Below are positions 24,529 through 31,935 of a DNA stretch of 64,000 bases, one piece after another. The notes beneath the pieces were generated by a model that was not told the DNA's origin, did not search any database, and saw only the letters and a list, made by a program, of their open reading frames with translations. The stretch covers positions 1 to 64,000 of the forward strand of contig CAYMRX010000006.1 of assembly GCA_964393035.1 (NCBI GenBank), read 5' to 3'. Every line of letters begins with the position of its first letter. The stretch's first letter is position 1. A program made the position numbers and the translations under genes. Source of the DNA: Tabrizicola_A sp964393035 (GTDB taxonomy: Bacteria > Pseudomonadota > Alphaproteobacteria > Rhodobacterales > Rhodobacteraceae).

Positions 24529-25227
24529 ATGATGATCGACGCAGCAATCTTCGACAAGGACGGCACGCTTTTTGATTTCCGCGCCACATGGGGCGGCTGG
24601 ACGGCGCGGGCGATAGACTTTCTGGCCGGTCACGGGGCCGATCCGGGGGCGATGGGGCAGGTCTTGGGTTATGACCCGGCGACGGGGCATTTTGAGAAAT
24701 CCAGCCCGGTGATTGCCTCGACCACGCCGGAATTGGTGGACATCCTGCATGGCTTTGTGCCGGGGATGGAGAAGGGCTATCTTCTTGATACGTTGTCAGA
24801 CCTTTCTGAAACGGCGCCGCAGGCCCCTGCCGCCCCCCTCTATCAGGTTTTCACGGCGCTGAAGGCGCGCGGTCTGAAACTGGGCCTTGCCACCAATGAC
24901 ACCGAAGCGCCCGCACGCGCACATCTGGCGGGGGCAGGGGTGCTGGAGCTTTTCGATTTCGTCGCGGGCTGTGATTCTGGCTGGGGCGGCAAGCCTGCGC
25001 CGGGGCAACTTCTGGCCTTTGCAGGCCGGGTCGGGGTGGACCCGGCGCGCGCCGTGATGGTGGGCGACAGTTTGCACGATCTGCATGCGGGGCTGGCCGC
25101 GGGGATGAAACGCGCCGCTGTGCTGACCGGCATTGCCGAGGCCGCCGAACTGGCCCCGCATGCCGATGTGGTCTTGCCCGACATCAGCCATCTTGGGGCG
25201 TGGATCGACGCGCAGCGCGGGGTCTAG
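24529..25227 (+). CDS. HAD-family hydrolase (phosphoglycolate phosphatase-like)
   Basis: A 232-residue HAD phosphatase. Motif I is FDKDGTLFDF (nucleophile Asp near residue 9), motif II lies in LATNDTEAPARA, the motif III Lys is in GGKPAPGQ and the motif IV Asp is in VMVGDSLHDL. A helical cap covers roughly residues 20-90. It removes phosphate from a small molecule, possibly 2-phosphoglycolate. It lies 35 bp after the DUF3572 gene on the same strand, probably in one operon. Confidence 0.87.
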   Translation: MMIDAAIFDKDGTLFDFRATWGGWTARAIDFLAGHGADPGAMGQVLGYDPATGHFEKSSPVIASTTPELVDILHGFVPGMEKGYLLDTLSDLSETAPQAPAAPLYQVFTALKARGLKLGLATNDTEAPARAHLAGAGVLELFDFVAGCDSGWGGKPAPGQLLAFAGRVGVDPARAVMVGDSLHDLHAGLAAGMKRAAVLTGIAEAAELAPHADVVLPDISHLGAWIDAQRGV

Positions 25228-25341
25228 GCAAGGCGCGCGCCAAAAACGACAAAAAATGTCGCTGATCTGGTTCGCGCGCGGTCGGGGTTTCGGCCATCCT
25301 TGGCAAAAGCCCGACTGCGGGCGGCCAAGATGGGGATCAAG

Positions 25342-26904
25342 ATGACCGATGACACCGCAGGACGCAAGCGCGCACGCGCCGGGGGGCGGGCTGGCAACAA
25401 GACCCGTGCGGGATCGGCGGCGATTGACCAGATGCCATGGCGCATTCCGGTCAACCCTGACCGGCCGATCGAGCCGCTGGACGCCGATGGCGTGCAGGCG
25501 ATCCACAAAGGCACGATGCGCATCCTGAAAGAGATCGGCATCGAGTTCCTGAACCCCGAGGCGGTTTCCCTTTTGAAAAAGGCCGGCTGCAAGGTCACCG
25601 GCGAAAACGTCCGCATGGACGAAGATTTCGTGATGGAAATGCTGGGCCATGCGCCGGAAAGCTTCACCATCACCCCGCGCAACCCCGAGCGTGAGGTGGT
25701 GATGGGCGGCAAGCACATGCTGTTTGTCAACGTCTCCTCGCCGCCGAACGCCTGGGATCTGGAGCGCGGCAAACGCTCGGGCGATTTCGAGACGTTCAAG
25801 GAATTCATGAAGCTGACGCAGTATTTCAACTGCATCCATATCGCGGGCGGCTACCCGGTGGAGCCGGTGGACATCCACGCCTCCGTCCGTCACCTCGATT
25901 GCCTTTATGAAAAGCTGACGCTCACCGACAAGGTGGTTCACGCCTATTCGCTCGGGGCCGAGCGGGTGGAAGATGTGATGGAGATGGTCCGTATCGCGGG
26001 CGGGCTTTCCCATGCCGAGTTCGACGCCAAGCCGCGGATGTATACCAACATCAACTCGGTTTCGCCCCTGAAGCACGATTTCCCGATGCTGGATGGCGCC
26101 TTGCGTCTGGCGCGGCGCGGGCAGCCCGTGGTCATCACCCCCTTCACGCTGGCCGGGGCCATGGCGCCTGTCACCATGTCGGGCGCGGTGGCGCTGTCGA
26201 TGGCCGAGGGCCTCGCCGCGGCCGCCCTGCTGCAATATGTCAATCCCGGCTGCCCGATTGCGCTGGGCACCTTTACCTCGAACGTGGACATGAAGTCGGG
26301 TGCGCCCGCCTTTGGAACGCCGGAGTATATGCGCGCCACACAGATGACCGGGCAGATGGTGCGCCATTACAAGGTGCCGCTGCGCTCGTCCGGTGTTTGC
26401 GCGGCCAACGTGCCGGATGGACAGTCGATGTGGGAAACCTCGAACAGCCTCTGGGCGGCGGTGCAAAGCCGCACCAACATGGTTTATCACGCCGCGGGTT
26501 GGCTGGAGGGCGGGCTGATCGCCTCGCCCGAAAAGTTCATCATGGACTGCGAAGTACTGCAAATGATCCAGCGCTATTTCGAAGAACCGATCTGGGCCAC
26601 GACCGAAGACGACATCGCCTTTGACGCCATCCGCGAAGTCGGCCCGGGCGGGCATTACTTTGGCTGTCAGCACACGCAGGACCGCTATCAGACGGCCTTC
26701 TACCAGCCCTTTGTCAGCGATTGGCGCAATTATGAGGCATGGGCGGCGGATGGGTCGCATTGGACGCCGGAGCGCGCGCATCGGATTTACAAGCAGATCA
26801 TGGCCGATTTCGAAGCCCCTGCCATGAACGGCGACCATCAGGAGGAACTGCGCCGCTTTGTTGCCAAGCGCAAGCAAGAGGGTGGGGCGCCGACGGATTT
26901 CTGA
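25342..26904 (+). CDS. Trimethylamine methyltransferase family (MttB) protein, non-pyrrolysine type
   Basis: A 520-residue MttB-superfamily protein with no internal amber codon, so it belongs to the non-pyrrolysine group that includes glycine-betaine:corrinoid methyltransferases. Typical stretches are ILKEIGIEFLNPEA at the N-terminus, GGYPVEPVDIHASVRHLDC, the TIM-barrel core RRGQPVVITPFTLAGAMAPVT and the C-terminal GPGGHYFGCQHTQDRY. It would transfer a methyl group from a methylated amine to a corrinoid protein; one is encoded at 57371-58066 but not adjacent. The start MTDDTAGRKRARAG at 25342 is preferred over 25300. The exact substrate is unknown. Confidence 0.92.
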   Translation: MTDDTAGRKRARAGGRAGNKTRAGSAAIDQMPWRIPVNPDRPIEPLDADGVQAIHKGTMRILKEIGIEFLNPEAVSLLKKAGCKVTGENVRMDEDFVMEMLGHAPESFTITPRNPEREVVMGGKHMLFVNVSSPPNAWDLERGKRSGDFETFKEFMKLTQYFNCIHIAGGYPVEPVDIHASVRHLDCLYEKLTLTDKVVHAYSLGAERVEDVMEMVRIAGGLSHAEFDAKPRMYTNINSVSPLKHDFPMLDGALRLARRGQPVVITPFTLAGAMAPVTMSGAVALSMAEGLAAAALLQYVNPGCPIALGTFTSNVDMKSGAPAFGTPEYMRATQMTGQMVRHYKVPLRSSGVCAANVPDGQSMWETSNSLWAAVQSRTNMVYHAAGWLEGGLIASPEKFIMDCEVLQMIQRYFEEPIWATTEDDIAFDAIREVGPGGHYFGCQHTQDRYQTAFYQPFVSDWRNYEAWAADGSHWTPERAHRIYKQIMADFEAPAMNGDHQEELRRFVAKRKQEGGAPTDF

Positions 26905-26981
26905 CCGCCTCTCCTCGTCGACTTCGTCGCTCGTCGTGGGAAACCCGCGACGAGCAGTCGAAGACGCCCGAGGAGCGGTCA
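26902..26981. repeat. Dispersed palindrome between convergent genes, copy 1
   Basis: The sequence TGACCGCCTCTCCTCG...CGAGGAGCGGTCA forms a long imperfect hairpin starting at the MttB stop codon, with inner arms TCGTCGCTCGTCG / CGACGAGCAGTCGA around a TGGGAAACCC loop. The segment CTCCTCGTCGACTTCGTCGC is repeated in reverse orientation at 54602-54627. It lies exactly between convergent mttB and benE and is likely a two-way terminator. Confidence 0.75.
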
Positions 26982-28121
26982 GGCGCGCAGTCTTTCCAAA
27001 CCCTGCACCGCCAATCCCGCCACCAGCCCCCAGAAGGCCGCACCGATGCCAAAGGCGGCGACCCCGCTTGCGGTGACAACCAGTGTCACGGTCGCGGCAA
27101 AGCGGGTGTCGGCTGTGGCAAAGGCCCCCGTCGCCGCCCCCATCAGGGGGCCAAGAAGCGCAAGCGCCACCAGGGCGACCATCAGCGCAGGCGGCAGGGC
27201 GGTCAGCACCGACAGGATCGCCGGGCTGAACAGGCCCAAGGCCGCCCAGAACCCGGCATAGACCAGCCCCGCTTTCCATCTCTGGCCCGCGTCGGGATGG
27301 GTGTCCGGCCCCATGCAGATCGCGGCGGTGATCGCCGCCATCGAGATGGTATGCGCCCCGAAAAGCCCGGACAGCGCCGACAAAACGCCCGTTGTCACCA
27401 GCCCCGCCCGCACCGGCGGCTCATACCCATGGGCGCGCAGCGTGGCAAAGCCGGGCAGGTTCTGCGAGGCCATGGTGACAAGATACAAGGGCAGGCCAAG
27501 ACCCAAAAGCACATCGAGCCGCATCTCGGGCGCGATGAAGGTTGGCTGGGGCAGGGGGAGGCTCATGACCGGCCACAGGGACTGCCCTAGGCCAAAGGCC
27601 AGCACCAGACCCAGGGCCAAAGCCGCCAGAACCGCCAGGGCGGGGTTCTTCAGCCGCACCAAGGCAAAGACGGCCACCATGGGAAAGACCAGCGCGGGCA
27701 GTGCCTGCGCGGCGCTTGCGCCTTTCAGGCAGAAGGGCAGCAGGACGCCCGCCAACATCCCGGCCGCTATGCCATCGGGGATCCGGGCCACCAGCCGGCC
27801 AAGCGGGCTTACCGCGCCTGTCAGGGCAATCAGCCCCCCCGCCAGCACAAAGGCGCCGACCGCTTCTGGCATGGAAATCCCGGATGTTGCGGCAATCAGG
27901 GCCGCGCCCGGCGTGGACCAGGCCAGAACCACCGGCACCCGCGTCCAGGCTGACAGCAAGGCCGACCCTATGGCCTTCGCAAGGCAGATGGCAAAGACCC
28001 ACGATCCGGTTTGTTCGGCGGTCGCCCCCACTGCCGCCGCGGCCGAAAGGACCAGTGCGATGGTCGACCCATAACCGACCAAGGCTGCCACCAGCGCCGA
28101 AGAAATCACAGATGCCCGCAT
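26979..28121 (-). CDS. benE: Benzoate/H+ symporter BenE family transporter
   Basis: A 380-residue inner-membrane protein with about eleven or twelve hydrophobic segments. It has BenE family signatures: the N-terminal SALVAALVGYGSTIALVLSAA, the VVLAWSTPGAALIA motif and the DGIAAGMLAGVLLPFCL region. The family imports benzoate or related aromatic acids with protons. No benzoate-degradation gene is nearby, so the physiological substrate is open. The start codon lies about 65 bp downstream (minus strand) of the last well-formed hairpin of the CcsR-like array, so array transcripts could read into it. Confidence 0.9.
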   Translation of the reverse strand: MRASVISSALVAALVGYGSTIALVLSAAAAVGATAEQTGSWVFAICLAKAIGSALLSAWTRVPVVLAWSTPGAALIAATSGISMPEAVGAFVLAGGLIALTGAVSPLGRLVARIPDGIAAGMLAGVLLPFCLKGASAAQALPALVFPMVAVFALVRLKNPALAVLAALALGLVLAFGLGQSLWPVMSLPLPQPTFIAPEMRLDVLLGLGLPLYLVTMASQNLPGFATLRAHGYEPPVRAGLVTTGVLSALSGLFGAHTISMAAITAAICMGPDTHPDAGQRWKAGLVYAGFWAALGLFSPAILSVLTALPPALMVALVALALLGPLMGAATGAFATADTRFAATVTLVVTASGVAAFGIGAAFWGLVAGLAVQGLERLRA

Positions 28122-28186
28122 GACAGCCCCCTTTTCGGGCGACTATCGCGGCGGGGCGCGGGGGTTGCAAGAGGAGGGGGGTAAGT

Positions 28187-28515
28187 GCGGCGACCCCGAG
28201 GGAGGAGGAGAGGGGGCCGCCGCGTGTCCGTTTGGCCCGAGGGAGGAGGAGAGGGCCAGCGGATGGTGTGGCGGGGGTTCAAGGGAGGATGAACCACCGC
28301 CCTGCCGAAAGACCCCGAGGGAGGAGAAAGGGTCAGCCGGTAAGCAATTTCGGGCGCGGCACCCCCGAGGGAGGAGGAGAGGGGGTGCCGCTGATCCGAA
28401 CGGCCCGAGGGAGGAGGAGAGGGCCGGTCGAAGGGAAGAAAAAGGCGGCGGGCCGGGGAGGAGGATCGACGCCGCCGCGCCTTGAGAGGGGCCGTGATTT
28501 GGGAGGAGCGGCCCC
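28187..28515 (-). ncRNA. CcsR-like ('cuckoo') sRNA array, eight hairpins
   Basis: Read on the minus strand, directly after the DUF1127 gene, eight stem-loops follow one another: 28488-28515, 28444-28476, 28401-28426, 28356-28391, 28311-28334, 28276-28295, 28233-28258 and 28187-28223. Stems all differ (for example CGGCCC/GGGCCG, GCGGCACCCCC/GGGGGTGCCGC, GACCC/GGGTC, GGTTCA/TGAACC), but loops share a CUCCUCCC-type motif, usually 5'-UCUCCUCCUCCCUC. Differing stems with one conserved loop argue for selected RNA structure. In Rhodobacter sphaeroides the four CcsR RNAs with a CCUCCUCCC loop motif are co-transcribed behind a DUF1127 gene and processed. The loop is complementary to Shine-Dalgarno-like GGAGG. 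A degenerate ninth motif is at 28171-28180. Confidence 0.9.
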
Positions 28516-28524
28516 CGTCAGGGA

Positions 28525-28743
28525 TTATTTGCCGTAGGCCGCATCCTTGGCGACCGCGCGGATCATCGAGCGGTGCAGGCCCAGATCGGCCAGATCGCGG
28601 TCGCTGAGCGCGCCCAGTTCGGTCACGGTCTGCACATAGACACGGCGGCGCTGGGCCATCAGTTGGATCGCGGCCAAGGGGTGGGCGATCAGATCACGCA
28701 GCGACACCGCGTCGGCGCGGTAGGTGGAATTCACATATGCCAT
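28525..28743 (-). CDS. DUF1127 protein, CcaF1-like
   Basis: A 72-residue basic protein whose C-terminal half, TVTELGALSDRDLADLGLHRSMIRAVAK, is the classic DUF1127 segment. It has an Arg-rich stretch (AQRRRVYVQ) before it. In R. sphaeroides the DUF1127 protein encoded ahead of the CcsR RNAs (CcaF1) binds RNA and affects maturation of these sRNAs. The stop codon lies 9 bp before the first hairpin of the array. This gene therefore both leads the transcript and probably acts on it. Confidence 0.88.
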   Translation of the reverse strand: MAYVNSTYRADAVSLRDLIAHPLAAIQLMAQRRRVYVQTVTELGALSDRDLADLGLHRSMIRAVAKDAAYGK

Positions 28744-28815
28744 GATGGCCTCTACTTTCGGTTTTGCGAAGCTCGTTGCGACTGCTCATGTCTGCAGCTT
28801 CGTTTCGTTAGCGCT

Positions 28816-28844
28816 AAGATGGGGGAAATGCTGCAACTGCACAA
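28816..28844 (-). promoter_or_regulatory. Possible RpoH-type promoter of the DUF1127/CcsR transcript
   Basis: On the minus strand, TTGTGC and CATCTT are separated by 17 nt, with CCCCCATCTTA at the -10 position, 73 bp upstream of the DUF1127 start. The C-rich -10 resembles alphaproteobacterial heat-shock sigma promoters, and the R. sphaeroides CcsR operon is RpoH-dependent. The match is loose and unproven. Confidence 0.35.
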
Positions 28845-29024
28845 TATCCCCTTGTCGCATTGCCGCCATGCAGCGCCCGCATGGCTGATGGTCACGAAAA
28901 CATCATGAATACCAATATCTTCGATGAAAGTTTGAGTATTTGGTCAACAGCGCCTTGCCCTTTGCCTTTTGTGGCGCAACTGTGCCAAAATCAAAGGCGA
29001 ATTGTGAAGATCATGGGGGCGGCG

Positions 29025-30101
29025 ATGGCGCTGGATCAAACGGCGGTGCGGAAGGTTCTGGCGGGGGTTGCCTGTCCGGGCGGCGGCGATCTCATCAGCC
29101 GTGATCTGGTGCGGGCGCTGTCGGTTGAGGGCGACGTGGTGCGATTCGTGATCGAAACCGCCACCCCGGACGAGGCCCGCGTGCTCGCGCCGGTGCAAGC
29201 CGTGGCCGAGGCCGCCTTGCGCGCGGCGGGGGCAGCTTCGGTGCAGATCGTGATGACGGCCCATGGTCCCGCGCCAAAAGCACCTGCGCCGCCCAGCCTG
29301 AAGATCGGCGGCCACCCCACGCCGCAAACCGCCCCCGGCCCGCAACCGGTGCCGGGTGTCGCGAAGATATTGGTCGTCGGGTCGGGCAAGGGCGGGGTGG
29401 GCAAATCCACCGTGTCGTCGAACCTTGCGGTGGCACTGGCACGGCAGGGCCGCCGCGTGGGGCTTCTCGATGCCGATATCTATGGGCCAAGTCAGGCCCG
29501 GATGATGGGTGTCTCCAAACGCCCGGCCTCGCCCGACGGCAAGATGATAGAACCCTTGCGCGCGCATGGCGTCACCGTCATGTCGATGGGCCTGATGCTG
29601 AAAGAGGACGAGGCGGTGATCTGGCGCGGCCCGATGCTGATGGGCGCGATGCAGCAGCTTTTGGGGCAGGTCTTGTGGGGCGAGTTGGATGTCCTGGTCA
29701 TCGACTTGCCGCCCGGCACCGGCGATGTGCAACTGACCCTTGGTCAACGCACCAAGCTTGACGGCGCCATTGTCGTCTCCACCCCGCAGGATGTGGCACT
29801 TCTGGATGCCCGCAAGGCGATCGACATGTTTGCCAAGCTGAAAACCCCGATCCTTGGGCTGGTGGAAAACATGTCCACCTATGTCTGCCCGAATTGCGGC
29901 CATGAGGCGCATCTGTTCGGCCATGGCGGCGTGGCGGCTGAGGCGGCGAAGCTGGGCTTGCCTTTCCTGGGCGAACTCCCCCTCGCGCTGGAGGTCCGCC
30001 TTGCCGGTGACGCAGGCACGCCCATCGCCGCAGGCGAAGGCCCCGCGGCCGAGGCCTATGCCCGCATCGCCAAGGGGCTTGTCGCGCAGGGCGTGGCTTA
30101 A
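29025..30101 (+). CDS. mrp: Mrp/ApbC Fe-S cluster carrier ATPase
   Basis: A 358-residue P-loop protein. The N-terminal DUF59/MIP18-like domain spans about residues 1-80. After a Pro-rich linker comes the ATPase with deviant Walker A GSGKGGVGKST, DADIYGPS, switch VIDLPPGTGD and the cluster-binding CPNC (YVCPNCGHE). Family members carry and deliver Fe-S clusters to apoproteins. The start MALDQTAVRKVLA at 29025 matches family N-termini; Met at 29013 is an alternative. A palindromic repeat element starts right after its TAA. Confidence 0.93.
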   Translation: MALDQTAVRKVLAGVACPGGGDLISRDLVRALSVEGDVVRFVIETATPDEARVLAPVQAVAEAALRAAGAASVQIVMTAHGPAPKAPAPPSLKIGGHPTPQTAPGPQPVPGVAKILVVGSGKGGVGKSTVSSNLAVALARQGRRVGLLDADIYGPSQARMMGVSKRPASPDGKMIEPLRAHGVTVMSMGLMLKEDEAVIWRGPMLMGAMQQLLGQVLWGELDVLVIDLPPGTGDVQLTLGQRTKLDGAIVVSTPQDVALLDARKAIDMFAKLKTPILGLVENMSTYVCPNCGHEAHLFGHGGVAAEAAKLGLPFLGELPLALEVRLAGDAGTPIAAGEGPAAEAYARIAKGLVAQGVA

Positions 30102-30197
30102 GGCGTGTCGGGTTTTCTTTGAAACATGCACATCGAAAAGCGCGTTCTCGCCTATGCGAGAGGCCGCGTTTTGCGATGCCACCCAAACCTGACATGC
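30102..30197. repeat. Dispersed palindromic element, copy B
   Basis: A 96-bp imperfect palindrome directly after the mrp TAA. The outer GCGTGTC/GACATGC and GGTTT/AAACC pairs enclose a strong core, CATCGAAAAGCGCG / CGCGTTTTGCGATG, with an inner TCTCGC/GCGAGA hairpin. The core matches the element at 20934-21030, which also starts with GGCGTGTC immediately after a TAA. It probably works as a 3'-end or terminator hairpin and belongs to a repeat family. Confidence 0.75.
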
Positions 30198-30264
30198 TTG
30201 CGGGGCGGAACCGGCTTGCCCTGCCCGGTGTTGGCTGCCACTCTCGTTGCGAAAGGATCGCGCC

Positions 30265-30753
30265 ATGACCCATGATATTCGCACTGTTCTGTGGTTCAAC
30301 GGGCGCGGGCGCGAGGCGGCAGAATTCTATTGCCGCCTGATCCCGAACAGCCGCATCCAAAGCAGCTTTGCCAGCAACGAAGGCGGCCCCGAGGGCGACC
30401 ACCATTTCGAGGTGATCGACTTTACCCTGAACGGTGTGCCTTATCAGATCCTTGATGCGGGTGAATATTTCCCGTTGTCCGAATGTGTCTCGATCATGGT
30501 CGTGGTGCCGGATCAGACCGAAACGGATCGGCTTTGGGCGGCGCTGACGGCCGATGGCGGGGCCGAAAGCCAGTGCGGCTGGCTGAAAGACCGCTTTGGT
30601 CTTTCCTGGCAGATCGTTCCTGACGGGGTGATGCAATTGACGATGCACCCCGATCCCGCCGTGGCCAGCCGCGCCATGGCCGCCATGATGACCATGCGCA
30701 AGCTGGATCTGGCCACCATCGAAGCCGCCGCCTCCCCGACGCCACAGGTCTGA
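30265..30753 (+). CDS. VOC-superfamily (PhnB/3-demethylubiquinone methyltransferase-like) protein
   Basis: A 162-residue protein of the PhnB-like glyoxalase/bleomycin-resistance fold. It starts MTHDIRTVLWFNGRGREAAEFYCRLIPNS and has the family-typical GVPYQILDAGEYFPLSECVSIMV, GWLKDRFGLSWQIVPD and a C-terminal MTMRKLDLATIEAA. Proteins of this family are often misnamed 3-demethylubiquinone-9 3-methyltransferase. The actual role is unknown. It lies about 160 bp after mrp, with a palindromic element between. Confidence 0.85.
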   Translation: MTHDIRTVLWFNGRGREAAEFYCRLIPNSRIQSSFASNEGGPEGDHHFEVIDFTLNGVPYQILDAGEYFPLSECVSIMVVVPDQTETDRLWAALTADGGAESQCGWLKDRFGLSWQIVPDGVMQLTMHPDPAVASRAMAAMMTMRKLDLATIEAAASPTPQV

Positions 30754-30928
30754 ACGGAAGGGCGCGCGCAGTCTTTGGTGACTTTGACCGCTATCTTCGG
30801 ATGAGCGGCGGCGTCCGGCGCGAATCACTTTCATGGGAAATCACGGGATTTGACCGCTTCAGAACAGGGTTTTTGAGGCTTTTGGACCATGACTTGCCGC
30901 GTAGGGCGTCACGTGTTCCGCAAAAGTT

Positions 30929-30961
30929 CCAATTATTTTTGCGGTGGCCGAAAATAATTGG
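30929..30961. promoter_or_regulatory. Perfect 11-bp inverted repeat upstream of the dcw cluster
   Basis: CCAATTATTTT and AAAATAATTGG flank an 11-nt GC-rich spacer. This is an unusually AT-rich and exact palindrome in a GC-rich genome. It overlaps the first forward TGGGA box. It could be the operator of a dimeric regulator or, if transcribed, a stem-loop; there is no T-run to suggest a terminator. Confidence 0.6.
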
Positions 30962-30973
30962 GAGAATATGGGA
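30959..30973 (+). promoter_or_regulatory. Two MraZ-like TGGGA boxes, plus orientation
   Basis: TGGGA at 30959-30963 and 30969-30973 are spaced exactly 10 bp apart, with a third, out-of-phase TGGGG at 30981. MraZ in E. coli and Mycoplasma binds TGGGN direct repeats at 10-bp spacing. Candidate site only. Confidence 0.4.
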
Positions 30974-31108
30974 GCGGCAATGGGGGTTGCGGCGTCTACC
31001 ATATTTAGATGATGCCCGTGAGGCAATCTCTACCTGTTGCTCATGGTTGACCGATTAAGCCACAAAATCCTGTTTTGAGGTCGGTTGCCATACAAGATGT
31101 GCCTGGTT

Positions 31109-31153
31109 TATCCCAAACTTTTCCATTGCTTCCCATGAATTCCCATGGCATCC
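31109..31153 (-). promoter_or_regulatory. Five 10-bp-phased MraZ boxes
   Basis: On the plus strand TCCCA, TTCCA, TCCCA, TCCCA and TCCCT begin at 31109, 31119, 31129, 31139 and 31149, which is exactly one per 10 bp. Read on the minus strand this gives three perfect TGGGA boxes and two with one mismatch. MraZ is a ring-forming regulator that binds phased TGGGN repeats upstream of its own gene, so this is the probable autoregulatory operator of the dcw cluster. Confidence 0.72.
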
Positions 31154-31418
31154 CTTTTGTATCGAAAGACGAGACGGTCAAAAAACGCGAGGGGCAGCGG
31201 AAGACCCCGAACAAAGGCGAAAAAGACAGGCTCATACAGGCAACCGCTTTCGTCTGACGACAACAGAGATCCGGCGCGCAAGCGAGCAGACATCTCCCCC
31301 AGGTGGCAAGCGCGTAGGACGCCCAGCGATGGGACAGTGGCGGATCGGGTAGTGGCAGCAACCCGGTCCGCCTTTTCTATTTCGGGGCATCCGCCCCATG
31401 AGTGGAGCCGCAAGGCCG

Positions 31419-31931
31419 ATGGCAAGTGAGGCGTTCAGAGGCGAGTTCTACCAGAAGGTAGACAGCAAGGCGCGGGTGTCGATCCCGGCGGCCTTCCGCC
31501 GTATTCTGGAGGCCGAAGACCCCACCACCGAACAAAACCCCCGTGCGCGTGTCTATATGGTTTACGGCGGCAAGCATCGCCGCTTTGTCGAGTGCTATTC
31601 GCGCAGCGGTGCCGATGCGCTGGCCGCCAAGATCGAAGCGATGGAGCTGGGCAGCCCCGAGCGGGACCGTGCGGAGCGCGACCTGATCTCGCGCTCGGTG
31701 ATGATCGAGGTGGAGCCGGATGGCCGCATCGTTCTGCCCCCCAAGGTGCGCGAGAAGATGGGCTTTCTGGGCGATGATCTGATCGGCGGCGGCGAGGCCG
31801 CCTTTGCCGGTTTTACCAATCGTTTCAAGCTGTACCGCCGCGAAGTTTACGAGGCGGAATTGGCCGAAGATGATGACGATGATGGCGTGGACCCGCTGGC
31901 CCTTGTCGGGCGGGCATCTCGGGGCGGGTAA
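31419..31931 (+). CDS. mraZ: Transcriptional regulator MraZ
   Basis: A 170-residue protein (or 177 from ATG 31398) with two AbrB-like half domains. The first starts FRGEFYQKVDSKARVSIPAAFRR, the second ISRSVMIEVEPDGRIVLPPKVREKMGF, each with the DxKxRxxxP motif or its equivalent. It is the first gene of the dcw cluster and represses it by binding TGGGN repeats. An acidic C-terminal tail (AEDDDDDGVDPL) is additional to the core. The start at 31419 is preferred because a GGAG lies upstream and the domain begins soon after. The rsmH start is 4 bp downstream of its stop. Confidence 0.93.
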   Translation: MASEAFRGEFYQKVDSKARVSIPAAFRRILEAEDPTTEQNPRARVYMVYGGKHRRFVECYSRSGADALAAKIEAMELGSPERDRAERDLISRSVMIEVEPDGRIVLPPKVREKMGFLGDDLIGGGEAAFAGFTNRFKLYRREVYEAELAEDDDDDGVDPLALVGRASRGG

Positions 31932-31935
31932 GGTC

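Larger units (their letters stand above)
30754..31397. promoter_or_regulatory. Long regulatory region upstream of mraZ
   Basis: 644 bp without a convincing gene, AT-richer than its neighbours. It contains the 33-bp palindrome at 30929-30961 and two clusters of TGGGA-type MraZ boxes (30959-30973 and 31109-31153). The dcw operon promoter must lie here, some 240 bp or more upstream of mraZ if the second cluster is its operator, implying a long leader. Confidence 0.6.

Noticed and set aside
25342..26904. Pyrrolysine-encoding MttB
   Set aside because: No in-frame TAG exists within the gene, so it belongs to the non-pyrrolysine branch of the superfamily.
24796..27279. Very long minus-strand frame (827 residues) opposite HAD, MttB and the benE end
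   Set aside because: Antisense shadow in GC-rich DNA. The plus strand has two clear families with catalytic motifs, while the minus frame has Arg/His/Gly-rich non-protein-like composition.
28193..28426. CRISPR array from repeated purine-rich units
   Set aside because: Repeat units are at irregular spacing, each is flanked by its own complementary arms, and spacers are not uniform. This fits RNA hairpins, not CRISPR repeats.
28120..28537. Gly/Glu/Arg-rich plus-strand frames over the hairpin array
   Set aside because: They result from the purine-rich loop repeats. The hairpin structure on the minus strand explains the region better.
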